A stretch of DNA of 64,000 nt, from contig NZ_CACVBO010000002.1 of assembly GCF_902728235.1 (NCBI RefSeq), forward strand, positions 620,001 through 684,000, written 5' to 3'. How positions within the stretch are numbered: the stretch's first letter is position 1; every line of letters starts with the position of its first letter. This document shows positions 26,572 through 34,687 of this stretch, piece after piece. This DNA is from Lentimonas sp. CC4. Its GTDB lineage: Bacteria; Verrucomicrobiota; Verrucomicrobiia; Opitutales; Coraliomargaritaceae. The position numbers and the translations under genes were made by a program. Below the pieces are notes generated by a model, which made no database searches, had not been told where the DNA came from, and worked only from the letters and a program-made list of their open reading frames with translations.

Positions 26572-27966
26572 ATGCGATTACATCATTCTATTTATACTCT
26601 CTTGTTGCTGTCGATGGGCTGCCATGTTTTGGCTGCCTCTGGTTCGAAGTCAGACATCAAGCGCTCGGCCGAGGATCGTCCCAATCTGATCTTCATATTT
26701 GCCGATGACTGGGGCTATGGCGATTTAGGCATACACGGCAGCACTTTTTGTGAAACGCCGCGCTTGGATCAAATGGCGGCGGAAGGCACTGACTTTCAGA
26801 ATTTTACGGTGAACCATCCCGTGTGCTCCCCCAGCCGCACGGCGGTCATGACGGGCCAGTTTCCTGCTAGGCACTCGGTGCATCAACACTTTGCTTCTAC
26901 GGAGCATCATGAGCGCGCAGGCATGCCCGACTGGTTGGATCCGAAGGCTCCGATGTTGCCGCGTATGCTAAAGGAAGCAGGCTATGCGACGGCTCACTTC
27001 GGGAAATGGCATCTATCCAATGACCATATCTCGGACGCTCCCATGCCTCCACAATACGGTTATGATGAATTTGGAGCCTTTAATTTACCCAGTAATGCTC
27101 CTGAGCAGATGCCTACGACGTCGACCATTCCCAGGGCAATCGATTTCATTCAACGCCATCAAGACGAGCCGTTCTTTATCAATCTGTGGATTCATGAGAC
27201 GCACACGCCGCACTATCCTTTGCCGCAGTATTTAGAGCAGTTCGAAACCTTGGATGAGCAGCAGCAAGTCTATGCGGCGATCGTAGCAGAAGGGGATGCA
27301 GGAGTTGGCCGTATCTTGGACACACTCAATGATCTAGGCCTCGATGAAAATACGCTGGTCATCTTTTCATCAGATAATGGTCCGGAGTGGACTGGTAGTA
27401 AAAAGGAAGTCGATGATACATCAACAGGGCCGGGCTTAGGCTCTTATTACTCTGTTGGCGAATCCGGCGGACTAAAGGGGAAGAAGCGTTCGTTGTATGC
27501 GGGTGGTATTCGTGTGCCTTTCATTGCGCATTGGCCAGGCGTCATTCCCGCAGGACGTGTGGATCGTGACTCTGTGCTTACGGCCGTCGATATCTTGCCA
27601 ACTTTTACCGAGCTAGCCCAAGTAGCTTTGCCTGATGGATATGAGCCGGATGGAGTGAGCATGGTGTCTGCGCTCAAGGGCGATGCTTTTACGCGCAACC
27701 TGCCGATTTTTTGGGAATGGAGACCCGCTCGCGAGAATCCGATAGTTTGGCCGCACCTGGGGATACGTGAGGGGGATTGGAAGTTGCTTTATAACGAGTC
27801 GCTAGGGAAAGCAGAACTTTATAATATTAAAAATGATTGGGCAGAGGAAACAGATCTTTCGAGTCAGTATCCAGAAGTGGTGGCAGCCCTAGAAAAGAAG
27901 TTACAGCAGTGGCAGGAAACGATTCCGACTGAGCCTCCTGCTGATTGTTTTTCGAGTGATCACTAA
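26572..27966 (+). CDS. Type I sulfatase, in operon with GH29
   Basis: 464 residues from ATG 26572; an in-frame GTG at 26539 would add 11 non-signal residues. The leader MRLHHSIYTLLLLSMGCHVL is cut after A-A-S. Active site C85-S-P-S-R in NHPVCSPSRTAVMTG, metal DD45/46 in FADDWGYGD, HFGKWHLS, SSDNGPEW. The C-terminus reads GDWKLLYNESLGKAELYNIK. It removes sulfate from an exported substrate. The alpha-L-fucosidase gene follows by 30 nt, so the two likely act in sequence, desulfating then cutting fucose, in the periplasm. Confidence 0.93.
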   Translation: MRLHHSIYTLLLLSMGCHVLAASGSKSDIKRSAEDRPNLIFIFADDWGYGDLGIHGSTFCETPRLDQMAAEGTDFQNFTVNHPVCSPSRTAVMTGQFPARHSVHQHFASTEHHERAGMPDWLDPKAPMLPRMLKEAGYATAHFGKWHLSNDHISDAPMPPQYGYDEFGAFNLPSNAPEQMPTTSTIPRAIDFIQRHQDEPFFINLWIHETHTPHYPLPQYLEQFETLDEQQQVYAAIVAEGDAGVGRILDTLNDLGLDENTLVIFSSDNGPEWTGSKKEVDDTSTGPGLGSYYSVGESGGLKGKKRSLYAGGIRVPFIAHWPGVIPAGRVDRDSVLTAVDILPTFTELAQVALPDGYEPDGVSMVSALKGDAFTRNLPIFWEWRPARENPIVWPHLGIREGDWKLLYNESLGKAELYNIKNDWAEETDLSSQYPEVVAALEKKLQQWQETIPTEPPADCFSSDH

Positions 27967-27996
27967 ATAGTGTCCGAATTTTAAGTTTATTAGATT

Positions 27997-29766
27997 ATGT
28001 TATTAAAGAAAATTACTTTAGCAGGTCTTTGCAGTGCAGCGTTGGTATCTAGCGCGGTTGGGCAGGGAATGGATGAGATGTGGGGCCAGGAAGTGGTCAA
28101 GCTACGCGCTGAAAATGCCGAACGTGGTCAGCTCTTCGATGAGGGCAACTACGCGATGTTTATCCATTGGGGGCTGTATTCACAGTTGGCAAACAAGGTA
28201 GATGGTCAGACCTATTATGGAATCGGTGAGTGGATTATGCACGACCGCATGGCCGGTATTGAGAATGAGACCTATAAAGAGTTGGCGGGCACTTTTAACC
28301 CGGTGAACTTTGATGCGCAGGCCATTGCGCAATTGGCCAAGGACGCCGGAATGAAGTATGTCGTGATCACGAGTAAGCATCATGACGGATTTGCCATGTA
28401 TGACTCGGATTCGAGTGACTTCAACATCGTTGATGCAACGCCTTGGGCGAAGGATCCGATGCATGAACTGGCAGATGCATGCCGAGAACTTGGCTTAGGG
28501 TTTGGCTTTTACTACTCGCATAATCAGGACTGGACGACTCCAGGCGCAAAAGGTGGTCCAAAGAACGCTGATGGGTCTGTTGCTACATTTAAGGACTATT
28601 TCTATGCAAAGTGTCTGCCTCAGGTGGAGGAGATCACCAGTCAGTATGGCCCGATTGAAATCGTCTGGTTTGATACACCTGGAAACATGCCGAAGCAATA
28701 TGTCGAAGAATTGATCGAGGTGGTTCATAAGAATCAGCCGAATGCACTGGTTGCTGGTCGTGCGGGTCATGGCCTCGGAGACTATCAGTGTCTCGGGGAC
28801 ATGGAAGTGCCACTACGCAATGTCGCTGGTATGTGGGAGAGTGTTGATACGACCAATGATTCATGGGCCTTTGCGTGGTATGATGAAAATTGGAAGAGCC
28901 CGACTGAAATCCTTAAGCGTGTGATTGGCACGGTTGCCCGTGGTGGCACTTATATGCTGAACATTGGCCCGCGTGGTGATGGTTCCGTTCCTGAGCGTGC
29001 GGCACATTCGCTTCGGGTATCGGGCGAGTGGATACAAAGCTATCCGCAAGCAGTTTATGGGGTCGATGCGTCTCCGTGGGAGCATGCTTTACCGTGGGGC
29101 GACGTAACTGTAAGAGAGGATCGATTGTTTCTTACGGTCTTTGACTGGCCTCGCTCGGGAACACTTTATTTGCCAGGGCTCAAGACCAAGGTGAAGTCCG
29201 CACGTTTGCTAAACGGCACTGCGTCGACAGAACTTGAGTTTGACACATTGAATGGTTGGACTTGCTTCGAGCTCCCCGCACTGGCTCCCGAAGCGCTAGC
29301 GTCGGTGGTCGAAGTCGAGCTGGAAGGCGCACCCGTGGCTGATCCCACCTGGGGCTTGGATCCTGAGCTACCAACACGAATCGAAGCGGAATTTGCGACT
29401 GCATCTGGTGCAAAGCTGAGCAAAGAGCGCTGGATGGAAAAGTTCGGTGAATGGAAGCATGTGAAGCAAGTTTCTGACTGGAATCAGGGGAAGGGCGTTG
29501 CAACTTGGACAGTGGATGTGCTCGTGCCTGGTGATTATCTAGTGGATCTGACGTATACAGGCGAGGGACGTCTGGTTTGGCAGGTTGAGGTTGAAGGAGG
29601 AGAGCGTATTCGTAATCAGCTAAGTGCCTCGTCTATCTACCATGCACAGCCAGTCGGGTTGTTGAATTTTCCGAAAGAGGGACGCTATCAGGTGAATGTA
29701 TCTTGTTTAGAGGATGCGGCTAAGTCTGCGAGTCTGAGCACGATTACGTTCCGCAGGGCCGAGTAG
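27997..29766 (+). CDS. Alpha-L-fucosidase, GH29
   Basis: 589 residues with signal peptide MLLKKITLAGLCSAALVSSA. The GH29 barrel spans ~45-370: YAMFIHWGLYSQ, GIGEWIMHDR, YVVITSKHHDGFAMYDS (His128-His129 bind fucose), LGFGFYYSHNQDWT, and nucleophile D226 in IEIVWFDTPG. GTYMLNIGPRGDGSVPE closes the barrel. The C-terminal ~200 residues form two beta-domains, the last probably carbohydrate-binding. The family cleaves alpha-L-fucose with retention. The acid/base residue of GH29 varies and I do not assign it. A strong hairpin follows at 29776. Confidence 0.95.
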   Translation: MLLKKITLAGLCSAALVSSAVGQGMDEMWGQEVVKLRAENAERGQLFDEGNYAMFIHWGLYSQLANKVDGQTYYGIGEWIMHDRMAGIENETYKELAGTFNPVNFDAQAIAQLAKDAGMKYVVITSKHHDGFAMYDSDSSDFNIVDATPWAKDPMHELADACRELGLGFGFYYSHNQDWTTPGAKGGPKNADGSVATFKDYFYAKCLPQVEEITSQYGPIEIVWFDTPGNMPKQYVEELIEVVHKNQPNALVAGRAGHGLGDYQCLGDMEVPLRNVAGMWESVDTTNDSWAFAWYDENWKSPTEILKRVIGTVARGGTYMLNIGPRGDGSVPERAAHSLRVSGEWIQSYPQAVYGVDASPWEHALPWGDVTVREDRLFLTVFDWPRSGTLYLPGLKTKVKSARLLNGTASTELEFDTLNGWTCFELPALAPEALASVVEVELEGAPVADPTWGLDPELPTRIEAEFATASGAKLSKERWMEKFGEWKHVKQVSDWNQGKGVATWTVDVLVPGDYLVDLTYTGEGRLVWQVEVEGGERIRNQLSASSIYHAQPVGLLNFPKEGRYQVNVSCLEDAAKSASLSTITFRRAE

Positions 29767-29775
29767 CCTCGGCCT

Positions 29776-29807
29776 GAGTGACTGTCGGCTTTTGCCGATA
29801 GTCACTC
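29776..29807. terminator. Strong hairpin between convergent genes
   Basis: GAGTGACTGTCGGC and GCCGATAGTCACTC pair over 14 bp (one G-U) around a TTTT loop. There is no T-tail on either side, but the position 10 nt after the fucosidase stop, facing the HipA gene end, suggests a bidirectional transcription stop. Confidence 0.7.
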
Positions 29808-29981
29808 GATCGATCCACTTTGAGTCGGTATCGAGCATCCTCTGGTAGTGTGCGTGCGTCGCTCTTCCTACGCATCGCCCTTCGGTGATGCAGGCTGCTG
29901 CCGCTTCAGCCTCTTTGAGCTGGTTTCGGTTATGCTGAGTGGCGCAGGGGCTGTATCTCTGACTTCGAGCGCGCTGTTGAT

Positions 29982-31187
29982 TTAACTGTTTAGCGCCGCT
30001 TCGACTGCTTTTGATAACCCTGCGCCGACACCAGATGCTTTCGAGTATTCTGGCCAGCGTGCTGTGACTGCGGACACTGCGTGAAACATCGCGTCAATTT
30101 CGCTCCGTGAGATGCCGAGAGGCTCTGCGATCTTAGCAAAATCAGCAGCGCTGATGCCAGAGCGCTTGCCGTTTACAGAGAGCCAATTGCCTTGAGTCTG
30201 ATTTTGAGCCATTGATAAGTCGTAGGCTGGGGCAATCGCCCAGTCGCCTTGATCAGACATCTGAAATGAGAAATTCTTGGCGTGATCATCGCAATTATGG
30301 GCCAGCACATTAAACACCGCGCGTAGCACTTGTTCACGCAAGCATACGATATTTCGGGTTAAATTAAGTGTGGTCTCAAAGAGATGATCGTAGCTGCCGC
30401 TTAGGCTCTGGTAGTCGACGCCCGCTACGGCTGCATAGGTATGTGTATGGATACGTTGATTTGGGTCTGTTAGACTGCGATCAAAACGGCGAATCGCAAA
30501 GTGGCGCACGCCGTCGTGGTCAATTAAGAGCCGAGTCTGAGGCACTTGAATACCGCAGTCGCGCGCCATTTGAAAATAGGCGTGCTCCAAGGGGGCATAG
30601 GCCTTGTCTGAGTTGCCCTCGGTATTGAGCTTAATCAACCAAGGGGTATATCCATCGGGTATGGCATCGGCTCCAGTGACGATGTTGCCTTGATCGTTCA
30701 TCGAAGCTAGGATTTTTGGCTGCATGCCGCCAGCGGTGCCACCCGCTTGAATGAGAGCGGGGTCGAGTAGTGGGCCATGCTCATGTTCGACGAGTTTGCG
30801 TGCGGAGCGCGCGGCATTGACTAAATCAACGGCGGTGGACTGCTCGGAGTCACCCGCCGGAGGCGAGTAAGTCAATGCCCCCATCGTGCGATCTCCGAGA
30901 TAGCTAAGGACTTGCAAGGGCGAAGGGGAGTGCATGCCTTTTTCTCTGAAATGTTGGCGGATCACACTTTGTCCAAAGCCATCTGGAAGTGAGTCGTAAA
31001 TAAGCCCTGGCAACCCTGCAAAGGTTCCGTCGCGGTGCTCGGTGACGCCGCGCTGCACTGGTAAGTGTAACGGTGAAAGCGGCAGCGGTTGACGCATGAA
31101 GAGGACGTCATACTCAAAATAATGCGTGCCTTTTACATCGAGGATCTGACCAATGCGCTGGCCGTGGTATGCGACGTTTAATCTCAT
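29982..31187 (-). CDS. hipA: HipA-type serine/threonine kinase toxin
   Basis: 401 residues. The N-terminal HipA_N part ([36 protein letters not shown]) precedes the C-terminal kinase fold. Motifs: [12 protein letters not shown] (ATP-binding lysine), FAIRRFDR, and the catalytic loop H297-N-C-D-D-H-A-K-N-F with Asp300/301. APAYDLSMA is the metal-binding DxS segment. In E. coli HipA phosphorylates glutamyl-tRNA synthetase and causes persistence; this is a shorter, generic member with target unknown. Its start overlaps the HipB stop by 4 nt, as usual for translational coupling. Confidence 0.9.
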   Translation of the reverse strand: MRLNVAYHGQRIGQILDVKGTHYFEYDVLFMRQPLPLSPLHLPVQRGVTEHRDGTFAGLPGLIYDSLPDGFGQSVIRQHFREKGMHSPSPLQVLSYLGDRTMGALTYSPPAGDSEQSTAVDLVNAARSARKLVEHEHGPLLDPALIQAGGTAGGMQPKILASMNDQGNIVTGADAIPDGYTPWLIKLNTEGNSDKAYAPLEHAYFQMARDCGIQVPQTRLLIDHDGVRHFAIRRFDRSLTDPNQRIHTHTYAAVAGVDYQSLSGSYDHLFETTLNLTRNIVCLREQVLRAVFNVLAHNCDDHAKNFSFQMSDQGDWAIAPAYDLSMAQNQTQGNWLSVNGKRSGISAADFAKIAEPLGISRSEIDAMFHAVSAVTARWPEYSKASGVGAGLSKAVEAALNS

Positions 31188-31501
31188 TTGGATGTATGCC
31201 GCACGCGTCGAGGTTTGTTGGGTTGACTGCCTAAGGCGCGCTCGACGGCGTCTAGGCTCTCAAATGTCGCTGCTGTTCGTTCGAACAGTCCGTTGAGTTC
31301 CGCTTCCATGCGCAGTGCGATTGCGACTTTTGCCAAAGACTCCAGCGCAATCTGACCTTCTCGCTCAAAGCGCTTATAAGTGCTCAGCGGCACGCCTGAA
31401 CGCTTCGCCAGTTCTGCCTGCGTGTAATGGCAACGCACGCGCTCTGTTCGCACGCGCTCTGCGATGCCTTGGATGATTTGTGATGCTGATAGAAAACTCA
31501 T
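31184..31501 (-). CDS. hipB: HipB-like antitoxin, XRE-family DNA-binding protein
   Basis: 105 residues from ATG 31501; the frame opens at 31531, but those 10 residues would start inside the putative operator. Helix-turn-helix: [20 protein letters not shown] then YKRFEREG. The C-terminus is basic. It should neutralise HipA and repress its own operon. The spacing and order (antitoxin first, 4-nt overlap) are typical of hipBA. Confidence 0.88.
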   Translation of the reverse strand: MSFLSASQIIQGIAERVRTERVRCHYTQAELAKRSGVPLSTYKRFEREGQIALESLAKVAIALRMEAELNGLFERTAATFESLDAVERALGSQPNKPRRVRHTSK

Positions 31502-31505
31502 TATA

Positions 31506-31539
31506 GTTATTATTTGAACTATTATGTTCATTATTTAAC
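31506..31539. promoter_or_regulatory. Putative HipB operator
   Basis: GTTATTATTTGAAC, TATTAT, GTTCATTATTTAAC: a dyad whose outer (GTTA/TAAC) and inner (GAAC/GTTC) arms are symmetric. It stands directly before ATG 31501. The palindrome and the location fit autoregulation by HipB. Confidence 0.5.
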
Positions 31540-31887
31540 CTAAAAGACAATATATTAATCTTTAATAAAAAGGATGGGGCAGCTGCGGGTCGACTCTCTG
31601 TATCGCAGGCGTAGAGCAGGATCTCTTTGATATGCAGCTGGTGTTGGATAATCCTAAAAAGAGTCGTTAAAAGGTAGTAATCAGGAGTTCGTCTCAGATC
31701 ATCAGTTGTTTACAACATAATAGAGCTTCGCCTTCCGAGCGTAGTGACGCTCAACCGAAGGGCGAAGCCATCTGGCGAGTTCTCAACATTCGGTAAGTCT
31801 CTGACATAGAAATGCTAACTTCTCCCTCCTGGCTTCTGACTCCCGGATCTAGGATAATAAAAATGTCATGGCTCTGCATTTATTACT
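31540..31887. other. Gap with hairpin and possible gene remnant
   Basis: A frame ending about 31670 reads TLCIAGVEQDLFDMQLVLDN then PKKSR and stop, protein-like but unassigned, perhaps the tail of a lost gene. A long imperfect hairpin GCTTCGCC...GGCGAAGC spans 31725-31768. No full gene is seen. Confidence 0.4.
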
Positions 31888-31901
31888 TGTTAGTAGAAAC
31901 A
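31888..31901. promoter_or_regulatory. Putative LacI-type operator at the regulator's own gene (TGTTAGTAGAAACA)
   Basis: 13 of 14 bases fit TGTTA-N-TA-N-TAACA, 9 bp before ATG 31910. A shorter palindrome TGTTAGTTAACA (31911-31922) overlaps the start codon. This fits autorepression and is the main link between the palindrome and this regulator. Confidence 0.65.
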
Positions 31902-31909
31902 TAATGTAG

Positions 31910-32953
31910 ATGTTAGTTAACATGAAAACACAATCTGTAAGCATGAAGCAAATCGCTGAGCGCGCGGGAGTCTCTATGATGACCGTGTCTCGTGTCTTGC
32001 GTAATGAGTCGAATGTCGCGGTAAACACTGAAAAATTAATTCGTTCGATTGCAGATGAGTTGGGCTATAAGCCGAACCGCTTGGTGCGTGGCATGCAGAG
32101 CGGGCGCAGTGGCATCGTGAGTTTCGTGGTGCCAGCTGGACATGCGATTGCACCAACCATCTTGGAAGGTGCGTATGATTATTTACACGAGAAAGACATG
32201 ATCATGGCACTTGATCTAGTGCATGGCCATGTGGGTGAAAGGGCAGTAGCGGAGCAGAGCAAGGTGATGAACCGTCTGCTGGAGAGTCGTGTGGATGGCT
32301 TTATCCTTCTTCCAGTCAACGATGAGGCTAGCCCCATTTATTTCAAAGAGGTCGTAGATCGTAAGATTCCTTTGGTTATGGTGGACCGTCAGCCTTCTGG
32401 TTTTTCGGCTGATTTCGTCGGCACCGATGATTACGCGGGTGGCTTCGAGGCGGCACGTGTGCTTGCTGGCAATGGCTGTAAGTCGACCGTCCTGATCTCT
32501 ACGGGAGATCATGTTAGCACGAGCCGCATTCGTTCGGAGGGCTTTCGTGATGGTGTCAAAAAATTCGGAATGAAGCTAATCGGTGACATTGCTGCTCCAG
32601 ACATTGGGCATAACACTGAGCTGCTGGATGCTGAACTGAAGAAGTTAAAGGGGCAGTTTGATGGTATCTTTGCGATTGCCGACCGTATGGCGATCAGTGC
32701 ATGGCACAGTTGTAAGGCATTGAAGCTCTCGATCTCAGGTAAGGTGAAGATTGTCGGTTTCGGTGCGTTGAATCTACGCGACCCTCGTGTCGCAATTTCG
32801 AGCTTTGATCAGCAGCCGTATCAGATCGGTCAAAATGCGGCGAAGCTTCTAGTGGAACGTATTGAAAAAGGTCCGAGTGCGCGCCGCCCGAAATCGAAAT
32901 CGATCTTGAATACGCCGATCTTTATCGAAGGCACGTCGTGCCCTGCTATTTAG
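31910..32953 (+). CDS. LacI/GalR-family transcriptional regulator
   Basis: 347 residues; M5 (31922) is an alternative start. The N-terminal helix-turn-helix MKQIAERAGVSMMTVSRVLR then NES is classic LacI, with the hinge helix around LGYKPNRLVRGMQSGRSG. The periplasmic-binding-protein-like effector domain follows (GYDYLHEK-like start ILEGAYDYLHEKDMIMAL, SRVDGFILLPV, IPLVMVDRQPSGFSADFVGT, GCKSTVLISTGDHVSTSRIR). Ligand probably a sugar from the glycan, inferred from neighbours. It faces the no-leader sulfatase (convergent, 10 nt apart) and lies near the symporter and GH95. The recurrent TGTTA-N-TA-N-TAACA palindrome is the likely operator. Confidence 0.93.
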   Translation: MLVNMKTQSVSMKQIAERAGVSMMTVSRVLRNESNVAVNTEKLIRSIADELGYKPNRLVRGMQSGRSGIVSFVVPAGHAIAPTILEGAYDYLHEKDMIMALDLVHGHVGERAVAEQSKVMNRLLESRVDGFILLPVNDEASPIYFKEVVDRKIPLVMVDRQPSGFSADFVGTDDYAGGFEAARVLAGNGCKSTVLISTGDHVSTSRIRSEGFRDGVKKFGMKLIGDIAAPDIGHNTELLDAELKKLKGQFDGIFAIADRMAISAWHSCKALKLSISGKVKIVGFGALNLRDPRVAISSFDQQPYQIGQNAAKLLVERIEKGPSARRPKSKSILNTPIFIEGTSCPAI

Positions 32954-32963
32954 GCCCAAGTGC

Positions 32964-34349
32964 TTATTCTCGACGGGTCTTTGCTAGATCCTTGCAAACG
33001 TCTTCAAACCATTTGCTGAGCTCGCGATCCATGCGTTGCACTTGTTGCGGTTGCGCCTCTGCGAGATTGTGCTGCTCCAGTGGGTCGTTTTTGATGTTGT
33101 AGAGTTCGACCGGCGGTGGAGCTGGTATCTCCACGTGTGGTGCGGGGTCAGTGATGATGCCGTTCTTAATAAAGTATTCTGGCTCATACATAGAGACATG
33201 CAGCCATTTGATGTCTGGCACTTCAAAGGCTTCGGGCAGGTAAGGGCGCACGAGCTTCCAGTCGCCATCCCGGATTGCTGCATTGTATTCGAGGCGCGGT
33301 TCGTAGCGGTTCCACTGCCAGCAACGCAGTGGATCGTAGCGGGGCGCATTGCCGCGCAGGATGCTCGATTGGTCCACTCCGTCGAGCTTCAGGCCGTGCG
33401 GTGTGTCGATACCTGCAAAACCTAAGATCGTCGGCAACCAGTCGCACATGTGGAAGAATCCATCGGTATCTGCGGTGGCCGGATCTAGGCCGTCGGGCCA
33501 GCGGATGATTGCTGGCACGCGAATGCCACCTTCGTAGGTGGAGCCTTTGGAGCCGTGTAGTTGGCAGTTGAAGCGGTCCAGCGATGAACCTGCCTCGCAG
33601 CCAAATTGCGGACCGTTGTCGCTAGAGAAAATGACCAATGTGTTGTCACGTAGACCTTGCGTCTCGAGTTGCTCCAGTAAGCGACCGACATTGCGGTCTA
33701 GGTTGCGCACCATGGCGTAGAGCGTTTTGACCGCTTCACTTAGGTCTTCGCGGTTGCGAAATACCGCCATATCTTCCTCTGGCGCTTGCAGGGGAGTGTG
33801 CGGCGCATTATAGGTGAGGTGTAAATAGAAGGGGTCTTGCGGGCTGCGCTTGAGAAAGTCGATGGCCTCATCCGTCCAGAATTCGGTGAGGTAACGTCCA
33901 TCAGTTCGGATGATTTTGTTGCCCGACTCTAGTCGCCAATCATAGTAGTCGTGCATGCCGCCGCGAAAGCAGATCGCCTCATCGAAGCCACGATTTTCAG
34001 GCTTATAACGTGGATCGAAAGCGCCTAGATGCCATTTTCCAATGAGGCCTGTGCGGTAGCCGGCTTTACCGAGAATGTCGGCAATTGTCGTTTCGCTAAG
34101 ATCCATTCGCTCAAGGCCGCGCCACTCAAGGGTATCGATCGAGCCCGTGCGCTGCGGGTAGCGCCCCGTGAGTAGGGATGCGCGGGACGGGTTGCAGACT
34201 GGGGAACTGGTGTAGTGCTGGTCGAGGCACAAGCTTTCTTTGATGAGTTGGTCTAAGCATGGAGTTTCGCTCAGGCCGTTGTTGAAATAGCTAAAGTCGC
34301 CATAGCCGAGGTCGTCGACTAGGATGTGGATGATGTTGGGCCGTGTCAT
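32964..34349 (-). CDS. Type I sulfatase without signal peptide (cytoplasmic)
   Basis: 461 residues starting MTRPNIIHILVDDLGYGDFS, so the sulfatase fold begins at residue 2 with no leader. Active site C52-N-P-S-R in TSSPVCNPSRASLLTG, metal DD12/13, GKWHLGAF, SSDNGPQF, and the C-terminal ELYNIKNDPLEQHNLAEAQP. All other complete sulfatases here carry signal peptides. The upstream region shows no in-frame leader: the 34350+ sequence has stops and the operator at 34427. It would act on small sulfated sugars after import, with the symporter and the leaderless GH95. Possible promoter: TTGAGA-17 nt-TAGGAT read leftward before the start. Confidence 0.92.
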   Translation of the reverse strand: MTRPNIIHILVDDLGYGDFSYFNNGLSETPCLDQLIKESLCLDQHYTSSPVCNPSRASLLTGRYPQRTGSIDTLEWRGLERMDLSETTIADILGKAGYRTGLIGKWHLGAFDPRYKPENRGFDEAICFRGGMHDYYDWRLESGNKIIRTDGRYLTEFWTDEAIDFLKRSPQDPFYLHLTYNAPHTPLQAPEEDMAVFRNREDLSEAVKTLYAMVRNLDRNVGRLLEQLETQGLRDNTLVIFSSDNGPQFGCEAGSSLDRFNCQLHGSKGSTYEGGIRVPAIIRWPDGLDPATADTDGFFHMCDWLPTILGFAGIDTPHGLKLDGVDQSSILRGNAPRYDPLRCWQWNRYEPRLEYNAAIRDGDWKLVRPYLPEAFEVPDIKWLHVSMYEPEYFIKNGIITDPAPHVEIPAPPPVELYNIKNDPLEQHNLAEAQPQQVQRMDRELSKWFEDVCKDLAKTRRE

Positions 34350-34426
34350 ATGTTGAAAATGTGCTCTTTGTTTTGTGTTTTAAAGCGGACATCCTAACTG
34401 ATTATTTTTTGTTTCTCAATGATTTT

Positions 34427-34440
34427 TGTTAATATTATCA
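34427..34440. promoter_or_regulatory. Putative LacI-type operator (TGTTAATATTATCA)
   Basis: 13 of 14 bases fit the palindrome. It stands 78 bp before the leftward sulfatase start and just upstream of that gene's possible -35 (TTGAGA, leftward). Confidence 0.65.
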
Positions 34441-34483
34441 TTATTAGGTTGACCAACATCAATATTCACGAATGGCTATAAGC

Positions 34484-34546
34484 ATCCTATTTAGGGATAG
34501 GATATTTATAGGGTTAAAGGTCGCGCCGGGGGGCGCGGCCTTTTTT
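34484..34546 (+). ncRNA. Candidate small RNA, copy 2 (divergent gap)
   Basis: A hairpin ATCCTAT-TTAGGG-ATAGGAT (34484-34503), a TATAGGGTTAAAGGTCGC link and a strong terminator (34516-34546) lie between two divergent genes, where a terminator has no gene to serve. It resembles 26103-26178. A weak promoter (TTGACC at 34449, TGGCTA near 34473) may precede it. Either a short RNA or a remnant of a lost gene's end. Confidence 0.45.
34516..34546 (+). terminator. Intrinsic terminator in a divergent gap
   Basis: AAAGGTCGCGCC pairs with GGCGCGGCCTTT (one G-U) around a 4-nt G loop, followed by TTTTTT. Very stable and textbook in form, but no coding gene ends upstream of it. Confidence 0.85.
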
Positions 34547-34662
34547 CGCATATAACGATGGTCGGTATATTAACCTCGTATTTTGGGAGCTATAATTTGA
34601 AGCAGTTTTCTTAGCCGCGTCGGTTCAATTTAAATATTTTATTTTCTGGACGACACAGTTAT

Positions 34663-34676
34663 TGTTAGTAATAACA
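34663..34676. promoter_or_regulatory. Putative LacI-type operator (TGTTAGTAATAACA)
   Basis: Perfect match to TGTTA-N-TA-N-TAACA, 12 bp before ATG 34688 of the symporter, so it lies in the untranslated leader or promoter. With the site at 34427 it brackets the divergent gap. Confidence 0.75.
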
Positions 34677-34687
34677 TTTACCTGTTT

